Notes: a model not told the origin generated them from the letters alone. Shown: positions 46,692-56,170, counted from the stretch's first letter. The stretch: 64,000 nt of DNA from an uncultured Clostridia bacterium (GCA_934274515.1 CAKQTC010000006.1:62001-126000), one strand, 5' to 3'. Program-made: numbers and translations.

Positions 46692-47515
46692 TGGATAGGA
46701 TATTAACGATACAGGATATTTCTTGCGTAGGGCAATGCTCGCTTACGGTGGCGTTGCCCGTTATTTCGGCTTTCGGCGTGGAAACCTGCGTACTTCCGAG
46801 CGCGGTGCTTAGCACGCACACAGGCGGTTTTAGCGGATTTACGTGCCGAGATCTTACAGACGATTTCCCTGCGATTAAGGAACACTGGAAAAAAGAAAAT
46901 ATACGCTTCGACGGGTTTTATACCGGGTATATCGCCAACGGGAAACAAATCGATTATATTTTCGATATAGTAGACGAATTGTCGAGAAACGACGCAAAAC
47001 TTATCGTCGATCCGGCAATGGCAGACTTCGGCAAAATGTACCAAGGGTTCGACAAAGGGTTTGTCAATGAAATGGCAAGACTTGTGAAAAGAGCGGATTA
47101 CGCTTTGCCAAACATCACCGAATGTGCGTTTTTGACGAACAACGAGTACAGAGAACGCGACCACACGGACGAGTACGTAGAACGGTTAATATACGGGCTA
47201 CAAAAACTCGGCGCAAAAAACGTCGTGCTTAAAGGCGTGAGAAAAGGGAATGAAATAGGCGTAGCGACTTATGACGGCGAAAGGATAAAATATTTTTCAC
47301 ACGAACACGTAGAAGGAAGTATGCACGGAACCGGCGACGTGTACGCGTCGTGTTTCGTCGGGTGCATAGCGATAGGTTTTTCCGTGGAAGAAGCGGCTAA
47401 ATACGCGGCGCAGTTTACGCTTTCCGCCATAAAAAAAACCGTACCCGTCAAAAACCACAGGTACGGCGTGTTGTTTGAAAAAATCATTCCGGAAATAACC
47501 GCTTTGGTGAAATAA
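46691..47515 (+). CDS. pdxK: Pyridoxal/pyridoxamine kinase
   Basis: A 274-residue ribokinase-fold enzyme of the PdxK/PdxY type that phosphorylates vitamin B6 vitamers to salvage pyridoxal phosphate. It opens with LTIQDISCVGQCSLTVALPV, and has the family T-H-T-G-G-F-S-G-F and F-Y-T-G-Y-I. V-D-P-A-M-A-D lies near the middle, then L-P-N-I-T-E-C and G-A-K-N-V-V-L-K-G. The nucleotide and catalytic-base site is H-G-T-G-D-V, with the catalytic Asp. It is coupled to the surface lipoprotein gene upstream by the TAATG overlap, an odd pairing. Its terminator lies inside the end of the opposite gene. Confidence 0.92.
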   Translation: MDRILTIQDISCVGQCSLTVALPVISAFGVETCVLPSAVLSTHTGGFSGFTCRDLTDDFPAIKEHWKKENIRFDGFYTGYIANGKQIDYIFDIVDELSRNDAKLIVDPAMADFGKMYQGFDKGFVNEMARLVKRADYALPNITECAFLTNNEYRERDHTDEYVERLIYGLQKLGAKNVVLKGVRKGNEIGVATYDGERIKYFSHEHVEGSMHGTGDVYASCFVGCIAIGFSVEEAAKYAAQFTLSAIKKTVPVKNHRYGVLFEKIIPEITALVK

Positions 47516-47532
47516 AGATTGCCGAGTATGTT

Positions 47533-50500
47533 TTAGAATAAACCCTTACCCTTGTCGGTAGGGGTTCTTTTTTTGCCCTTAGCCAAAGCGAAAAGGATAA
47601 TTAACAGCCCGATAAGAAGCGCGCCGCCGACAAGAGCGATACCGACGATTGCTTTCGTGCTTAATACGGGCGGATCGTCGCCTTTGTTGCCGTTGTTATC
47701 GGTTGTTGCGGCGTTTATTCGTATCCATTTCGCATAAACGGTTACGTCGCCGTCAAGTTCGGTTATAGAAGTAATTTTTTCTCCCGAAAAATCAGACGTA
47801 AGATACCATCCGTCGAACTTATACCCGTCGCGAACAGGCGTGAACAAAGCCGAACCAAGCGAGTAGTCGGTTTTAACAACGTCGGACGAACCGCCCGATA
47901 CAGTGAGTTTACAAATCTTCCACTCAAACGATATATCGTCGCTTGTATTGTCGGACCAAGAATAATTGTTTTTATCGACGAGAGAAACCGTCACGTTATA
48001 AGTTCCCGCGACAGTCGCAACCGCATTTTTAACTACGTATACGTCGGATGACGCAACGAGAGCGGTTTGTTCAAGCCCGTTATAAAGCACGTTCTTCGGC
48101 GCGGAGGGTTTATCGACAACCGCTTTCACAATTCGCCAACCAATCTTTTTCGCGGTTTCGCTACCGTCTGAAAATATCGTGTTTTTCGTGTTTTTAAGGG
48201 AAACGGTCGCTTCATATTCTCCTGCGTTCGTCCCTACGTTACCCGTAATGAAACAGTAGCGTTCGTCATAGGAAATAAACGCCGATTGCTCGTTTGCAGT
48301 GTAACCGTTTTGTCCTGCAATAGAAGGAAGTTTTATCGTAAGTTTGGCAATTTGCCAGTTTACGACTATATCCGACGAAGAACTCGTTTCGTCGTTCCAA
48401 ACGTAGTCGAGTTTGTTTTTAAGGCTGACGATAAATCGATAGTGTCCGGCGTTAATCTCTCGCGTAATGCCGCTTACGTCGTAATATTCCGTGGAATGAA
48501 CGGGTACGGTAACGTAAGAACCCGAATAAACGAATAGAGTTTTCATAGTAGGAGCGGAAACCCTGGTTTTCGCGACTTCGTAATTAAGGGTAACCGAATC
48601 AGTCGTTCCGTCCACCCAAACATAGTTATTTTTGTTTGGCGGATTGTCGAGAGAAACAGTTATCGCGTAGTTCCCGGAACGGAAATAAGTTAAATCGCCC
48701 GTGACGATGCAACCCTTTTCGGCAGTCACGGAAACGGTGTGTTCCTCGCCGTCATAAGTAAACGGCAGGTCGTTTATAAATGGTAATGCGACGGAAACGC
48801 GCCTTATTTCCCACGATAGAGTAAGGGGAGAAGCGTCGTTTGTTTCCGCCCAAAAATAGTTTTGAGATATAAGGGTAACCGTGACGGAATACGAGCCTGC
48901 GTCAACAGCGGTTAATTCGCCCGAAAGAGTGAAGAAATCGCTGCCGGAATTGTAATCGTTTTTTATGTCCGCGCTTATCGGTTCGCCGGTGTACGCAAAG
49001 GACGTCACGCCTAAAAACGGCGCATATTTTTTCAGCGGAATGACGGAAAAAGGAACGAAACAGAATGATTCTCCGTTGTCGAAAACGTAATTCGCCGTCA
49101 AATCGTTTTTAATCGAAAGTTTCGCGGAATAATCGCCTACGTCCAGTGCGGTATTGTTTTCGATAGTCATAAAAGACTCGTCGTAATTCGTCGGGAAAAA
49201 CCCGATAAGAGCGGCGTTGTAAGTAAACTCGCCCTTGCTTGCGACGGAGGACAACGGTATTTTATTAACGGTAACGGGAATTTGTTTCGTTAATACAACC
49301 GAATCGGCGGCATAACCGACGACAAAATATTCGTCGCCTGCGCGGAACCCCGACGGTGCGGATAGATAGGATATTTCATAGCCGTTCGTACCCGGCGATA
49401 AAGCAATGCGCGTTCCGTCGTTGTTGATGAGCGTTACCGTAAGAAAATCGACGTTGATTTTTTCAAAAGCGAAAAATATCGGGTCTTTTGCATAAACGAC
49501 GTCAAGATTAACCGCGGCAACCTTGATTATTTTAAGATGAACACTTCCGACGGACTTATTGTAATTGTTGCCGTCGAACGGGGAGAAGGAGTATCCGAAC
49601 GAAGCGTACCCGTTTTCATCGGTCGGATAAGCGGCAAGGTCAATCGTTCCGTTGGCGTTTAGAGAAAGAAGGTTCCATTTGATTGTGCCGCGCGTATCGC
49701 CGTCCGACAACGAAACAGAGGGTAAACTCGTAGCGGAGGAATAGATAAAGTCCGACGTAACGACAGGGTTGACCTTAGGCGTGGCTCTGATGACGGAAAC
49801 GAACAAACCGTATAAAGACGAGATATCCGCCTTGTAATTCGCATTTTTAGGCAAAGCAGAACCGAGAGTAACAGGATAAGCGGTTTCGCTCGCATTTTCG
49901 GACGGAATCGTGCAGTCGTAGAAAATTACTTCGGTTTCGTCTTCGCCGACAAACCCTTTGAACGCGTCGGGATCAGCGACGACATCTACCGCGGTTGACC
50001 CGTTATATTCACGATTAACGGCACGGATAAGAGATGAGTTTTTCACGACAACGGTTTTTTTGTCGAGCGTAAAATCGAACTCGTAAACTCCGTTTCCGTT
50101 TTCAAAAACGTAATTCCTGTTAGGTAAAGCGAAAGTAACGGTAAGGACGGACGCGGTTGCGACGTCTTTTGAGTTTGCCGTCGCCGAATATACGGATATA
50201 AACGGGGTTGCCGAAGAATTTACGTTTATCGAGTAATCGTTTTCGGTTACGGCGGAGTAGAAATTCGTCGTTCCGTTGTATACGGCGGTTATTGCGTTTT
50301 TAGGAAAAATTTTTATCGTTGCCACGTCGATAAATCCGCGCAAGGCAATCGAGTCGTTAGTAAGGAAGAAGTTTTCGCTAGCGAGCGCGAACTTTGCGGT
50401 AACGGTTACGTTACCGCTGGAAGCGATGTCGGAATTCGCCTTGGTTACGAAAACGGGAACGCCGCTAAATGTCCCCGAACAGGACGCGGCATAGTGTTCC

Positions 50501-53064
50501 GACGTGATTGTTTCCACGGGGAAAACCGTTGTTCCGTCGTAAATTTTGCTTACGTTAAGTTCGGTTGCCGTCAAAGTCACCGCAACGGGCGATATGGAAA
50601 ACGAACAGGTTTTTACGGTTTCCGCGTGGTTTTTTGCGGAAAAACGAACGTAAATCGTCGTGTTTATTACGTCGGTGAAAGAAAAAAGAACCGAGTCGTA
50701 GTTTTTGTCGTCGAGCGAATAGGCTACGGAAACGGGCGTTCCGTCAACGGTTTGCCCCGTTGCGGCGACGGAATGTGCTTTTTCGTCGTAAAGTTCGTCG
50801 TAATTCGTTACCGAACAAGTTATTTCTGCAGGAGATACGTCGTAGGAATCCGTAATGACGTTAAAGTCGCAGTCGGAAACAAGTGTTTCGTCGTTAAAGA
50901 GTGCGGAACAAACGTATTTGCCTGCGTCTTTTGCTGCGGAAACCGTTTTTCCGTTTAGAGTAAACGTTATTTCGATAGCGGCGGTCAATTTACTTTGTAA
51001 AACGTCGGGTAGGTTAGTCGCCGTATAGTTTGCGGTAAAACCGTAAGAAACGCCGTCGTAAACGTGAGATGAGTCGCTTTTTTCCGTAGAGCAGGACAGT
51101 TTAAGCGTGACGGGCCGTTTAGAGACCGTGCAGGCGAAAGGCTGCGTTTCGATGGAAACCGTTTCTTGCCCGTCGGGAAGGTTAATCGCGCTGCCGTCGG
51201 GTTTCGTGACGGAAACAACGCAATAGTAATATCCGCTGTCGGACGTTCCGAGAACGCGTAAATCCGCATCGTTTATGTCGGTTTTTTCAAAAACGCCGTT
51301 ATTGTCGGCGGAAAAATACCATTCGTAAGAAACTTTGCGCCCGAAAGGGTCGGGATAAGTCGCATTCGCCGCGATTTGCGGTTCGGCAGAATAGACCGTG
51401 CTAAAATCACGTATGATAGGGATATGGTCGGGGTCAATCGGAGAAAGCGAGCGATAAGTCGTTATCGCTGTTGTTCGCGTTATGGCAATCTCGTCGTTTC
51501 CCGCGAAGTGTTCGCTGTTTATTTCGTAGTAAGCAAAGTCGTAACCGTCCGCGGTATCCGGTTCGGGCAGAGAGAAAATCGAATTCGTGCTGTCGCATTT
51601 AATCGGGAATAAGCCTTGATTTTTGCCGTCAACGGTTACCGAATAGGCGGTTATTCCGATTTTTACGCCTTGAATTGGAGTAGGGTAATAGTATTCGTCG
51701 CCGTTGTTGTCAAAAGTAAACCAACCGTTCAAGCCAAGTTCGCTCGTCGATTTTGTGAGAATGTCGGTTGCTTTAAGAGAACAGGACGGAAAGGAATCGG
51801 TCAGCGTCGCTATATCGGACGGGTAGATACAGTTTGATAAGTTGACGTACTCGTCTGTATCTTTGAAAAGTACGAATTTGCCGTTAAAACAGCGTGTGGC
51901 AAGCACGTTTTTTACAATTACAGGAGGAACTGTCGGTTGTTCAGGTTTTTCGGTTTCTTCAGTCGAGAGTGAAGGGCGAGAACCGATAAACGCGTTTGCG
52001 GAAGAAACCGCCGACAAACAATCGGATAACGTACCTTCTTCAAGAACACCAATTACTCCGCCGCCGATTTCACCGTGGACTTCGCTGTCGTTTATCGCAA
52101 AAAACGAACAAGACGGAGTTTTCGGAGTGTTGAAAAAGTCTTCCAGATACGGAAGTATGCTCGTGCCTTGGAGGGTTTCGTGCGCAGGATAGGCGATTGT
52201 CGGCAAATAATGCCCCGCCCCGCCGCCTGCGGCGGCTCCCACCCCGGATGCGGATACGGAAGAAGAAACGACGGCGCAATTCGTTATTACGGAAGAAGAA
52301 ACTTTTCCCGCAACAGAGCCGACGGCAGCGTTTTCTACGGACGAAGCGACGTTCGCTCCGACGATGGTAAGATTTTTGATTTCTGCGTTTACGACATAAC
52401 CGAACAGACCCGTTTCTGTTTCGCCGTTTAAGGTCAGATTGCTTACGGTTTTGCCGTTTCCGTCGAAAGTTCCGAAGAATGCTTTATCGAAAGAATATTT
52501 GAAGTAAAAAATCGTGCCGTCCGAGTAGTCTGTAAGCGGTAAATCGCATACGTCATAGCCGTCGTTTTCGTTTTTAGTATAAAAAATCGACCGATAAGTA
52601 GCCCATCCGTAATCGATGGTTAACGAGGTTTCGCTTAATGAGGCATTCGGCTTGATTTTCGTAAAAACGGGACGGTTGTTTTCGTCGAACGAAAGAGTAA
52701 GAGCGGCGATATAATATGACGGACGGTTCGCTTTGTCCGTCGTACCTATCGGCGAAAACGACGCGCCGCTCAAATCGACGTCGGTTTCAAGGCGATAACA
52801 TTGCGCCGAGTATAATTTGTCGGATAACATTTTTTCCCCGCCGTTGACGAGTGCGGACAAATTCAATAGGTCGTTCTTATTTTGTATCAAGAAAGGGTTA
52901 TCGCTTGTGCCTTCGCCCGAAAAATACGCGTCAGAGGCGTATGCGGCTTCGTTTGTTGCGTTTATTGCGGAAACGGCAAACAAAGCGGACGAGAATAAAA
53001 AGAGCGATAGCGCGATAAGTATAATTTTAATGCGCGCGTGCGCGCGACAATATCTACTAAGCAT
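47533..53064 (-). CDS. Membrane-anchored surface protein (1843 aa) with GLUG, YDG, MBG and InlB repeats
   Basis: A large exported protein. Residues 1-42 are a signal (basic start with R-Y-C-R-A-H-A-R-I-K, hydrophobic core, then A-Y-A). The N-terminal domain opens with YFSGEGTSDNPFLI and contains F-D-G-N-G-K-T-V-S-N-L-T-L and G-S-V-A-G-K-V, a GLUG-type beta-helix signature. An Ig-like unit (VSYEWYFSADNNGVF) follows. Then come about four YDG-type units (KIYDGTTVF, AVYNGTTNFY, REYNGSTAVD) and about six MBG-type units ending in '...W-x-I-x-K'. One InlB repeat (G-Y-K-F-D-G-W-Y ... V-Y-A-K-W) follows. A helix (GIALVGGALLIGLLIILFAL) and a basic tail close the protein; no LPXTG. The ATG at 53064 has no ribosome site, and no other start is available before the signal core. 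Confidence 0.9.
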   Translation of the reverse strand: MLSRYCRAHARIKIILIALSLFLFSSALFAVSAINATNEAAYASDAYFSGEGTSDNPFLIQNKNDLLNLSALVNGGEKMLSDKLYSAQCYRLETDVDLSGASFSPIGTTDKANRPSYYIAALTLSFDENNRPVFTKIKPNASLSETSLTIDYGWATYRSIFYTKNENDGYDVCDLPLTDYSDGTIFYFKYSFDKAFFGTFDGNGKTVSNLTLNGETETGLFGYVVNAEIKNLTIVGANVASSVENAAVGSVAGKVSSSVITNCAVVSSSVSASGVGAAAGGGAGHYLPTIAYPAHETLQGTSILPYLEDFFNTPKTPSCSFFAINDSEVHGEIGGGVIGVLEEGTLSDCLSAVSSANAFIGSRPSLSTEETEKPEQPTVPPVIVKNVLATRCFNGKFVLFKDTDEYVNLSNCIYPSDIATLTDSFPSCSLKATDILTKSTSELGLNGWFTFDNNGDEYYYPTPIQGVKIGITAYSVTVDGKNQGLFPIKCDSTNSIFSLPEPDTADGYDFAYYEINSEHFAGNDEIAITRTTAITTYRSLSPIDPDHIPIIRDFSTVYSAEPQIAANATYPDPFGRKVSYEWYFSADNNGVFEKTDINDADLRVLGTSDSGYYYCVVSVTKPDGSAINLPDGQETVSIETQPFACTVSKRPVTLKLSCSTEKSDSSHVYDGVSYGFTANYTATNLPDVLQSKLTAAIEITFTLNGKTVSAAKDAGKYVCSALFNDETLVSDCDFNVITDSYDVSPAEITCSVTNYDELYDEKAHSVAATGQTVDGTPVSVAYSLDDKNYDSVLFSFTDVINTTIYVRFSAKNHAETVKTCSFSISPVAVTLTATELNVSKIYDGTTVFPVETITSEHYAASCSGTFSGVPVFVTKANSDIASSGNVTVTAKFALASENFFLTNDSIALRGFIDVATIKIFPKNAITAVYNGTTNFYSAVTENDYSINVNSSATPFISVYSATANSKDVATASVLTVTFALPNRNYVFENGNGVYEFDFTLDKKTVVVKNSSLIRAVNREYNGSTAVDVVADPDAFKGFVGEDETEVIFYDCTIPSENASETAYPVTLGSALPKNANYKADISSLYGLFVSVIRATPKVNPVVTSDFIYSSATSLPSVSLSDGDTRGTIKWNLLSLNANGTIDLAAYPTDENGYASFGYSFSPFDGNNYNKSVGSVHLKIIKVAAVNLDVVYAKDPIFFAFEKINVDFLTVTLINNDGTRIALSPGTNGYEISYLSAPSGFRAGDEYFVVGYAADSVVLTKQIPVTVNKIPLSSVASKGEFTYNAALIGFFPTNYDESFMTIENNTALDVGDYSAKLSIKNDLTANYVFDNGESFCFVPFSVIPLKKYAPFLGVTSFAYTGEPISADIKNDYNSGSDFFTLSGELTAVDAGSYSVTVTLISQNYFWAETNDASPLTLSWEIRRVSVALPFINDLPFTYDGEEHTVSVTAEKGCIVTGDLTYFRSGNYAITVSLDNPPNKNNYVWVDGTTDSVTLNYEVAKTRVSAPTMKTLFVYSGSYVTVPVHSTEYYDVSGITREINAGHYRFIVSLKNKLDYVWNDETSSSSDIVVNWQIAKLTIKLPSIAGQNGYTANEQSAFISYDERYCFITGNVGTNAGEYEATVSLKNTKNTIFSDGSETAKKIGWRIVKAVVDKPSAPKNVLYNGLEQTALVASSDVYVVKNAVATVAGTYNVTVSLVDKNNYSWSDNTSDDISFEWKICKLTVSGGSSDVVKTDYSLGSALFTPVRDGYKFDGWYLTSDFSGEKITSITELDGDVTVYAKWIRINAATTDNNGNKGDDPPVLSTKAIVGIALVGGALLIGLLIILFALAKGKKRTPTDKGKGLF
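47541..47574 (+). terminator. Intrinsic terminator of pdxK, inside the opposite coding region
   Basis: AACCCTTACC (47541-47550) pairs along all ten bases with GGTAGGGGTT (47557-47566, one G-T pair), followed by C and seven T. It falls within the last codons of the minus-strand surface-protein gene that ends at 47533. Confidence 0.88.
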
Positions 53065-53070
53065 ATATAA

Positions 53071-53099
53071 AGTATAAAATAAAAAAGTCGGGCAGTCAA
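53071..53099 (-). promoter_or_regulatory. Promoter of the 1843-residue surface protein, inside the upstream terminator
   Basis: On the minus strand TTGACT (53099-53094), a 17-base spacer and TATACT (53076-53071), ending six bases before the ATG at 53064. The -35 box lies in the loop of the terminator hairpin of the gene before. Confidence 0.72.
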
Positions 53100-53109
53100 T
53101 ATGCCCGAC
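53081..53109 (-). terminator. Intrinsic terminator of the DUF2804 gene
   Basis: On the minus strand GTCGGGC and GCCCGAC form a seven-base GC-rich stem around a nine-base loop, followed by six T. It lies just after the DUF2804 stop. Confidence 0.82.
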
Positions 53110-53151
53110 AGCGATTAATATACAATTAAGTAAAAAAACGGGGAAACGGCT

Positions 53152-54189
53152 CTACCACAGATTTTCCACGTATTCGCAGAAAGCGTACATATCTTTGATT
53201 TCGAGTATCGTTCCGTCGTCGAGCGTAACGGTGCCGTTGAAGTAACCATGAACCTGATGAGTTTTCATTCCGAGTAAACCCATAAAAAGCAAGCCCGTTT
53301 CGTTGTCGAAAAACGGCGTCATCGTGAGATTAAACCGACCGTCTTCCGAAGTGAAAACCCAAGGAGACATATATCCTTGTTTTTTCGGCGGAACTGCAAC
53401 GTCAACCGCTCCGATTTTGTGCGCTTTACCGTCGTAGAATAAACACGTTTCCGTTGCGTTTGCAGTATTCCCGATACCCCACGTTATTTCAAAGCCGAAC
53501 AGTTTACCGTCGATGATTTTTGCGCCGTTGCCCCAATACCAATAATTTTTATGAGGCCAAACGCCTCTTCCCCAATCAAGCACAGCGTATGTCTTTTCTT
53601 TGTCGAAATCCACGCGCCTGTCTCCGATTTTGAAATAACCTTCCGTAGGCATACAGTTGAATTTAGTAGTCAGAAAGAACCTGTTAGGGAGACTAAACGG
53701 CGTAACAATAGTAATTGATTCGTTGTCGGGAAGATGGTGGCAGACGAGTTTGACTTCGATAGGCATTTTGCCTTTTTTACCACGGAAAGCAAGTTCTCGG
53801 TAATCTTTTTTGACGTTGAAACACAGATAAGTCGAGCCCTTTTTGTACTCGAAAAGCGAGTCGCTCTCGGCGTCGCGCGAAGAAAGCGCAAGGCGGTTAA
53901 GCGTGCATATCGACAAAGAAGCAAGTTCGTACTTTTCACCTGTGTGAAGATTTTTTACGGCGAGCGAAGCCGCGGCGCCTATCGAAATGTTTGCAAAGTT
54001 GAGTTGAATCATCCATTCGCCGTCGGATATTTGATAAAAATCCCATTCTTTTTTGCGGATACGCAGGTTTTTCGGGATGTTTTCTTTGTTGTATTCGACA
54101 AGACAACGCCTCGACCAGCCGACCGCGTTTAGCGAGCCGTCTTCGTTAAGCAGGGAAGTTCGTTTCGTGATTTCTATTTGTTCGTTCAT
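53152..54189 (-). CDS. DUF2804 family protein
   Basis: A 345-residue protein of the DUF2804 family, function unknown. I start it at the ATG at 54189 (MNEQIEITKRTSLL), with GGAGAAAAACGA upstream, because the longer frame would begin above the predicted transcription start. Family features include the opening LLNEDGSLNAVGWSRR, the K-K-E-W-D-F-Y-Q segment, a central V-L-D-W-G-R-G-V-W-P, and Y-W-Y-W-G-N-G. G-F-E-I-T-W-G-I-G-N-T follows, all typical of the group. The aromatic, beta-rich character recalls lipocalin-like hydrolases and tocopherol-cyclase-like folds, but that is a fold-level guess. There is no signal peptide. It has its own promoter and terminator. Confidence 0.88.
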   Translation of the reverse strand: MNEQIEITKRTSLLNEDGSLNAVGWSRRCLVEYNKENIPKNLRIRKKEWDFYQISDGEWMIQLNFANISIGAAASLAVKNLHTGEKYELASLSICTLNRLALSSRDAESDSLFEYKKGSTYLCFNVKKDYRELAFRGKKGKMPIEVKLVCHHLPDNESITIVTPFSLPNRFFLTTKFNCMPTEGYFKIGDRRVDFDKEKTYAVLDWGRGVWPHKNYWYWGNGAKIIDGKLFGFEITWGIGNTANATETCLFYDGKAHKIGAVDVAVPPKKQGYMSPWVFTSEDGRFNLTMTPFFDNETGLLFMGLLGMKTHQVHGYFNGTVTLDDGTILEIKDMYAFCEYVENLW

Positions 54190-54249
54190 TCGTTTTTCTC
54201 CGTTTTGATTTTCTTTTCGTCTTTTCACGCTCAAACTTTCCCTAAAAAT

Positions 54250-54278
54250 ATTATACAATTATCATTTATGTTTTTCAA
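54250..54278 (-). promoter_or_regulatory. Promoter of the DUF2804 gene
   Basis: On the minus strand TTGAAA (54278-54273), a 17-base spacer and TATAAT (54255-54250). Start of transcription near 54243 supports the ATG at 54189. Confidence 0.75.
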
Positions 54279-54283
54279 CGGTA

Positions 54284-54312
54284 TTTACAAAAATTCGGAT
54301 ATGGTTTATTAT
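54284..54312 (+). promoter_or_regulatory. Promoter of the SGNH-lipoprotein operon
   Basis: TTTACA (54284-54289), a 17-base spacer and TATTAT (54307-54312), back to back with the DUF2804 promoter. A GGAG site and ATG 54347 follow. Confidence 0.65.
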
Positions 54313-54346
54313 AATAAAAGAAATTAAGGAAAATAAGGAGCGTTAA

Positions 54347-55381
54347 ATGAAAAAGAAAAGCGTTTTTGCGTTAATTTGCGCCGTTATTGCAGTGGTTATC
54401 GCATTTTTCGGGTTTTCGTCGTGTGAAAACAACGTTAAACGCGACAATGCAAACGTTAAAATCGTCGCACTCGGAGATTCGATTGCCGAAGGCATACTCG
54501 GACCTTCGCCCGTAATAGAAAGAGATTATTATTCCTATCTCGGAGTCGTCGGACAAATTAACGGGTTTACTTACCGCAATAGGTCGGTAAGCGGACATAA
54601 AACGGGTCAGTTGCTCGAATACGTATCCAAAGAAAAAGACGATACCGCGTATACCCCGATTACTCATATCAAAGAAGCGGACGTCATAGTCGTTTCTATT
54701 TTAGGCAACGACCTATTGCAAGTAGGTTTCGATCAGTATGCGTTTAAGGCGCTCGAAGGAGATTACGCCGAGGTGGATTCGTTGCTGGAAAAATCGTATG
54801 AAAACGTGGAGAAAACGATAAAACGTCTTCGCGAACTTAACCCGAAATGCGCGTTATTGTTTCAAACGGTGTACAACCCGATGTTTCCCGGATCTACCAC
54901 GATGAACGAAAAATCGAAACAAATAATCAGGGATAAGTATAACGGTTGGAAAGAAACCGATTTTTACGCAATGGCAGGGCTTTTGATAAACAGATTAAAC
55001 AACGTACTGTATAGGTGCAAAGCGGCACACCCCGAAGATTTCGCGATTATCGACGTCAACGGAAAATTCGACGCATTGTATAAAGCGGACGAAAATCGTT
55101 TGAAAAGACTTATTTATCCCGATTGTGTCCACCCGAGCAACGAAGGACACGCCGTAATCGCAAGCGTTTTGCAGCAAAAAATCGAAGAACTCGGCATAGC
55201 GAATCACGACTACGCGTTGCAAAACTATAAAAAATTGAGAACGGAGCAACTGGACAGACTTTATAAAGGAACGAAAGTAAACCGCAAAAAAGCAAAGAAA
55301 GCGATTAACAGCGCAACGACTATGGACGCGGTAACAGAAGCGTATTTTAACGCGATAAACGGCATTATGCCAAACTATTAA
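54347..55381 (+). CDS. SGNH/GDSL-hydrolase lipoprotein
   Basis: A 344-residue lipid-anchored extracellular esterase-type enzyme. The signal ends in F-S-S-C with Cys26. The SGNH blocks are present: A-L-G-D-S-I-A-E-G with nucleophile Ser45, the R-S-V-S-G-H block with the glycine, I-L-G-N-D-L-L with the oxyanion Asn, and D-C-V-H-P-S-N-E-G-H with the catalytic Asp and His near 262-265. The usual pattern is complete, so it should be active; the ester substrate (acyl or acetyl groups on wall polymers or sugars) cannot be told. The C-terminal 60 residues are lysine-rich helical. The next lipoprotein gene follows after 13 bases. Confidence 0.92.
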   Translation: MKKKSVFALICAVIAVVIAFFGFSSCENNVKRDNANVKIVALGDSIAEGILGPSPVIERDYYSYLGVVGQINGFTYRNRSVSGHKTGQLLEYVSKEKDDTAYTPITHIKEADVIVVSILGNDLLQVGFDQYAFKALEGDYAEVDSLLEKSYENVEKTIKRLRELNPKCALLFQTVYNPMFPGSTTMNEKSKQIIRDKYNGWKETDFYAMAGLLINRLNNVLYRCKAAHPEDFAIIDVNGKFDALYKADENRLKRLIYPDCVHPSNEGHAVIASVLQQKIEELGIANHDYALQNYKKLRTEQLDRLYKGTKVNRKKAKKAINSATTMDAVTEAYFNAINGIMPNY

Positions 55382-55394
55382 TAAGGAGCGAGTT

Positions 55395-56153
55395 ATGAAA
55401 AATACAAAAATCCGCAAGTTAATTTTGGTAGTGACGCTAATTGCCGTGGTTTTGTGCGCCGTTGTTTTGAGCGGTTGCGAAGATAAGAAAAAAGGCGAAG
55501 GGAAACACGTTAAGTACGATATAACGTATTATTTAAGCAGTATCGATTTGTGGGGGAAAACATTTACGGGTTTGTTAGACCAAAAAAAGACGTATTTGAA
55601 ACTTACAAAGGACGGCGAATTAGAGATGAAAATCATATTCAAGCCAATGACAATAAGTCTTGCCAACGTCGCGCTCGCCGCAATGGCAAACGGAACGGAA
55701 GATATTCTGGATTTATCTTCCGCAGACGTGTACGTTAGCAGTATTTTTCCGACGGAAAGCATAAAAGATATGAAAAAAACCTTGGAAAGAATGACCAAAG
55801 ATCTCGGACTTACTATAGAAGGGATAGACTATGAAAGCGATGAAATAAGTAATCTTTTCAAGTCTTTGTCCGAAAAAGGAACTGTTCCTGCCGGAACAAA
55901 AATTCCCGAAAAACTTGCATTTACACTCAAAGGAAGATACGAACTTAAAGAAATAAAGTCAAAAACTCAGGAAGAACCGTTTAGAGCAGTGTATTTAGGG
56001 GAAAATCAATATCCCGAAAACGGCGAAACGTACGTAATTTTGACGCAATTCATAGATGATAAAGGGTTGGAAAGCATAAGAATAAGAAACGAACTGTTGT
56101 CCCTTGACGCAATCGCAACCGTTCCGCAACCCGAAATTTCGCAAATAAACTAA
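55395..56153 (+). CDS. Lipoprotein of unknown function (252 aa)
   Basis: I do not recognise the mature domain. The signal ends in the lipobox L-S-G-C with Cys28. The mature part has regularly spaced beta-strand-like segments (TYLKLTKDGELEMKIIFKPM, FTLKGRYELKE, TYVILTQFIDD), with a helical insert (IKDMKKTLERMTKDLG). This resembles the small one-domain lipoproteins that report on or bind a ligand in clostridia, but no family can be named. It is in an operon with the SGNH lipoprotein (13-base gap, AAGGAG site) and ends at a good terminator. Confidence 0.8.
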   Translation: MKNTKIRKLILVVTLIAVVLCAVVLSGCEDKKKGEGKHVKYDITYYLSSIDLWGKTFTGLLDQKKTYLKLTKDGELEMKIIFKPMTISLANVALAAMANGTEDILDLSSADVYVSSIFPTESIKDMKKTLERMTKDLGLTIEGIDYESDEISNLFKSLSEKGTVPAGTKIPEKLAFTLKGRYELKEIKSKTQEEPFRAVYLGENQYPENGETYVILTQFIDDKGLESIRIRNELLSLDAIATVPQPEISQIN

Positions 56154-56170
56154 CCCGCACAAAACACGGA

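Noticed and set aside
52217..52256. C-rich stretch in the 1843-residue gene as another repeat copy
   Set aside because: It encodes a glycine/alanine run of the GLUG domain and has neither the spacing nor the flanks of the repeat.
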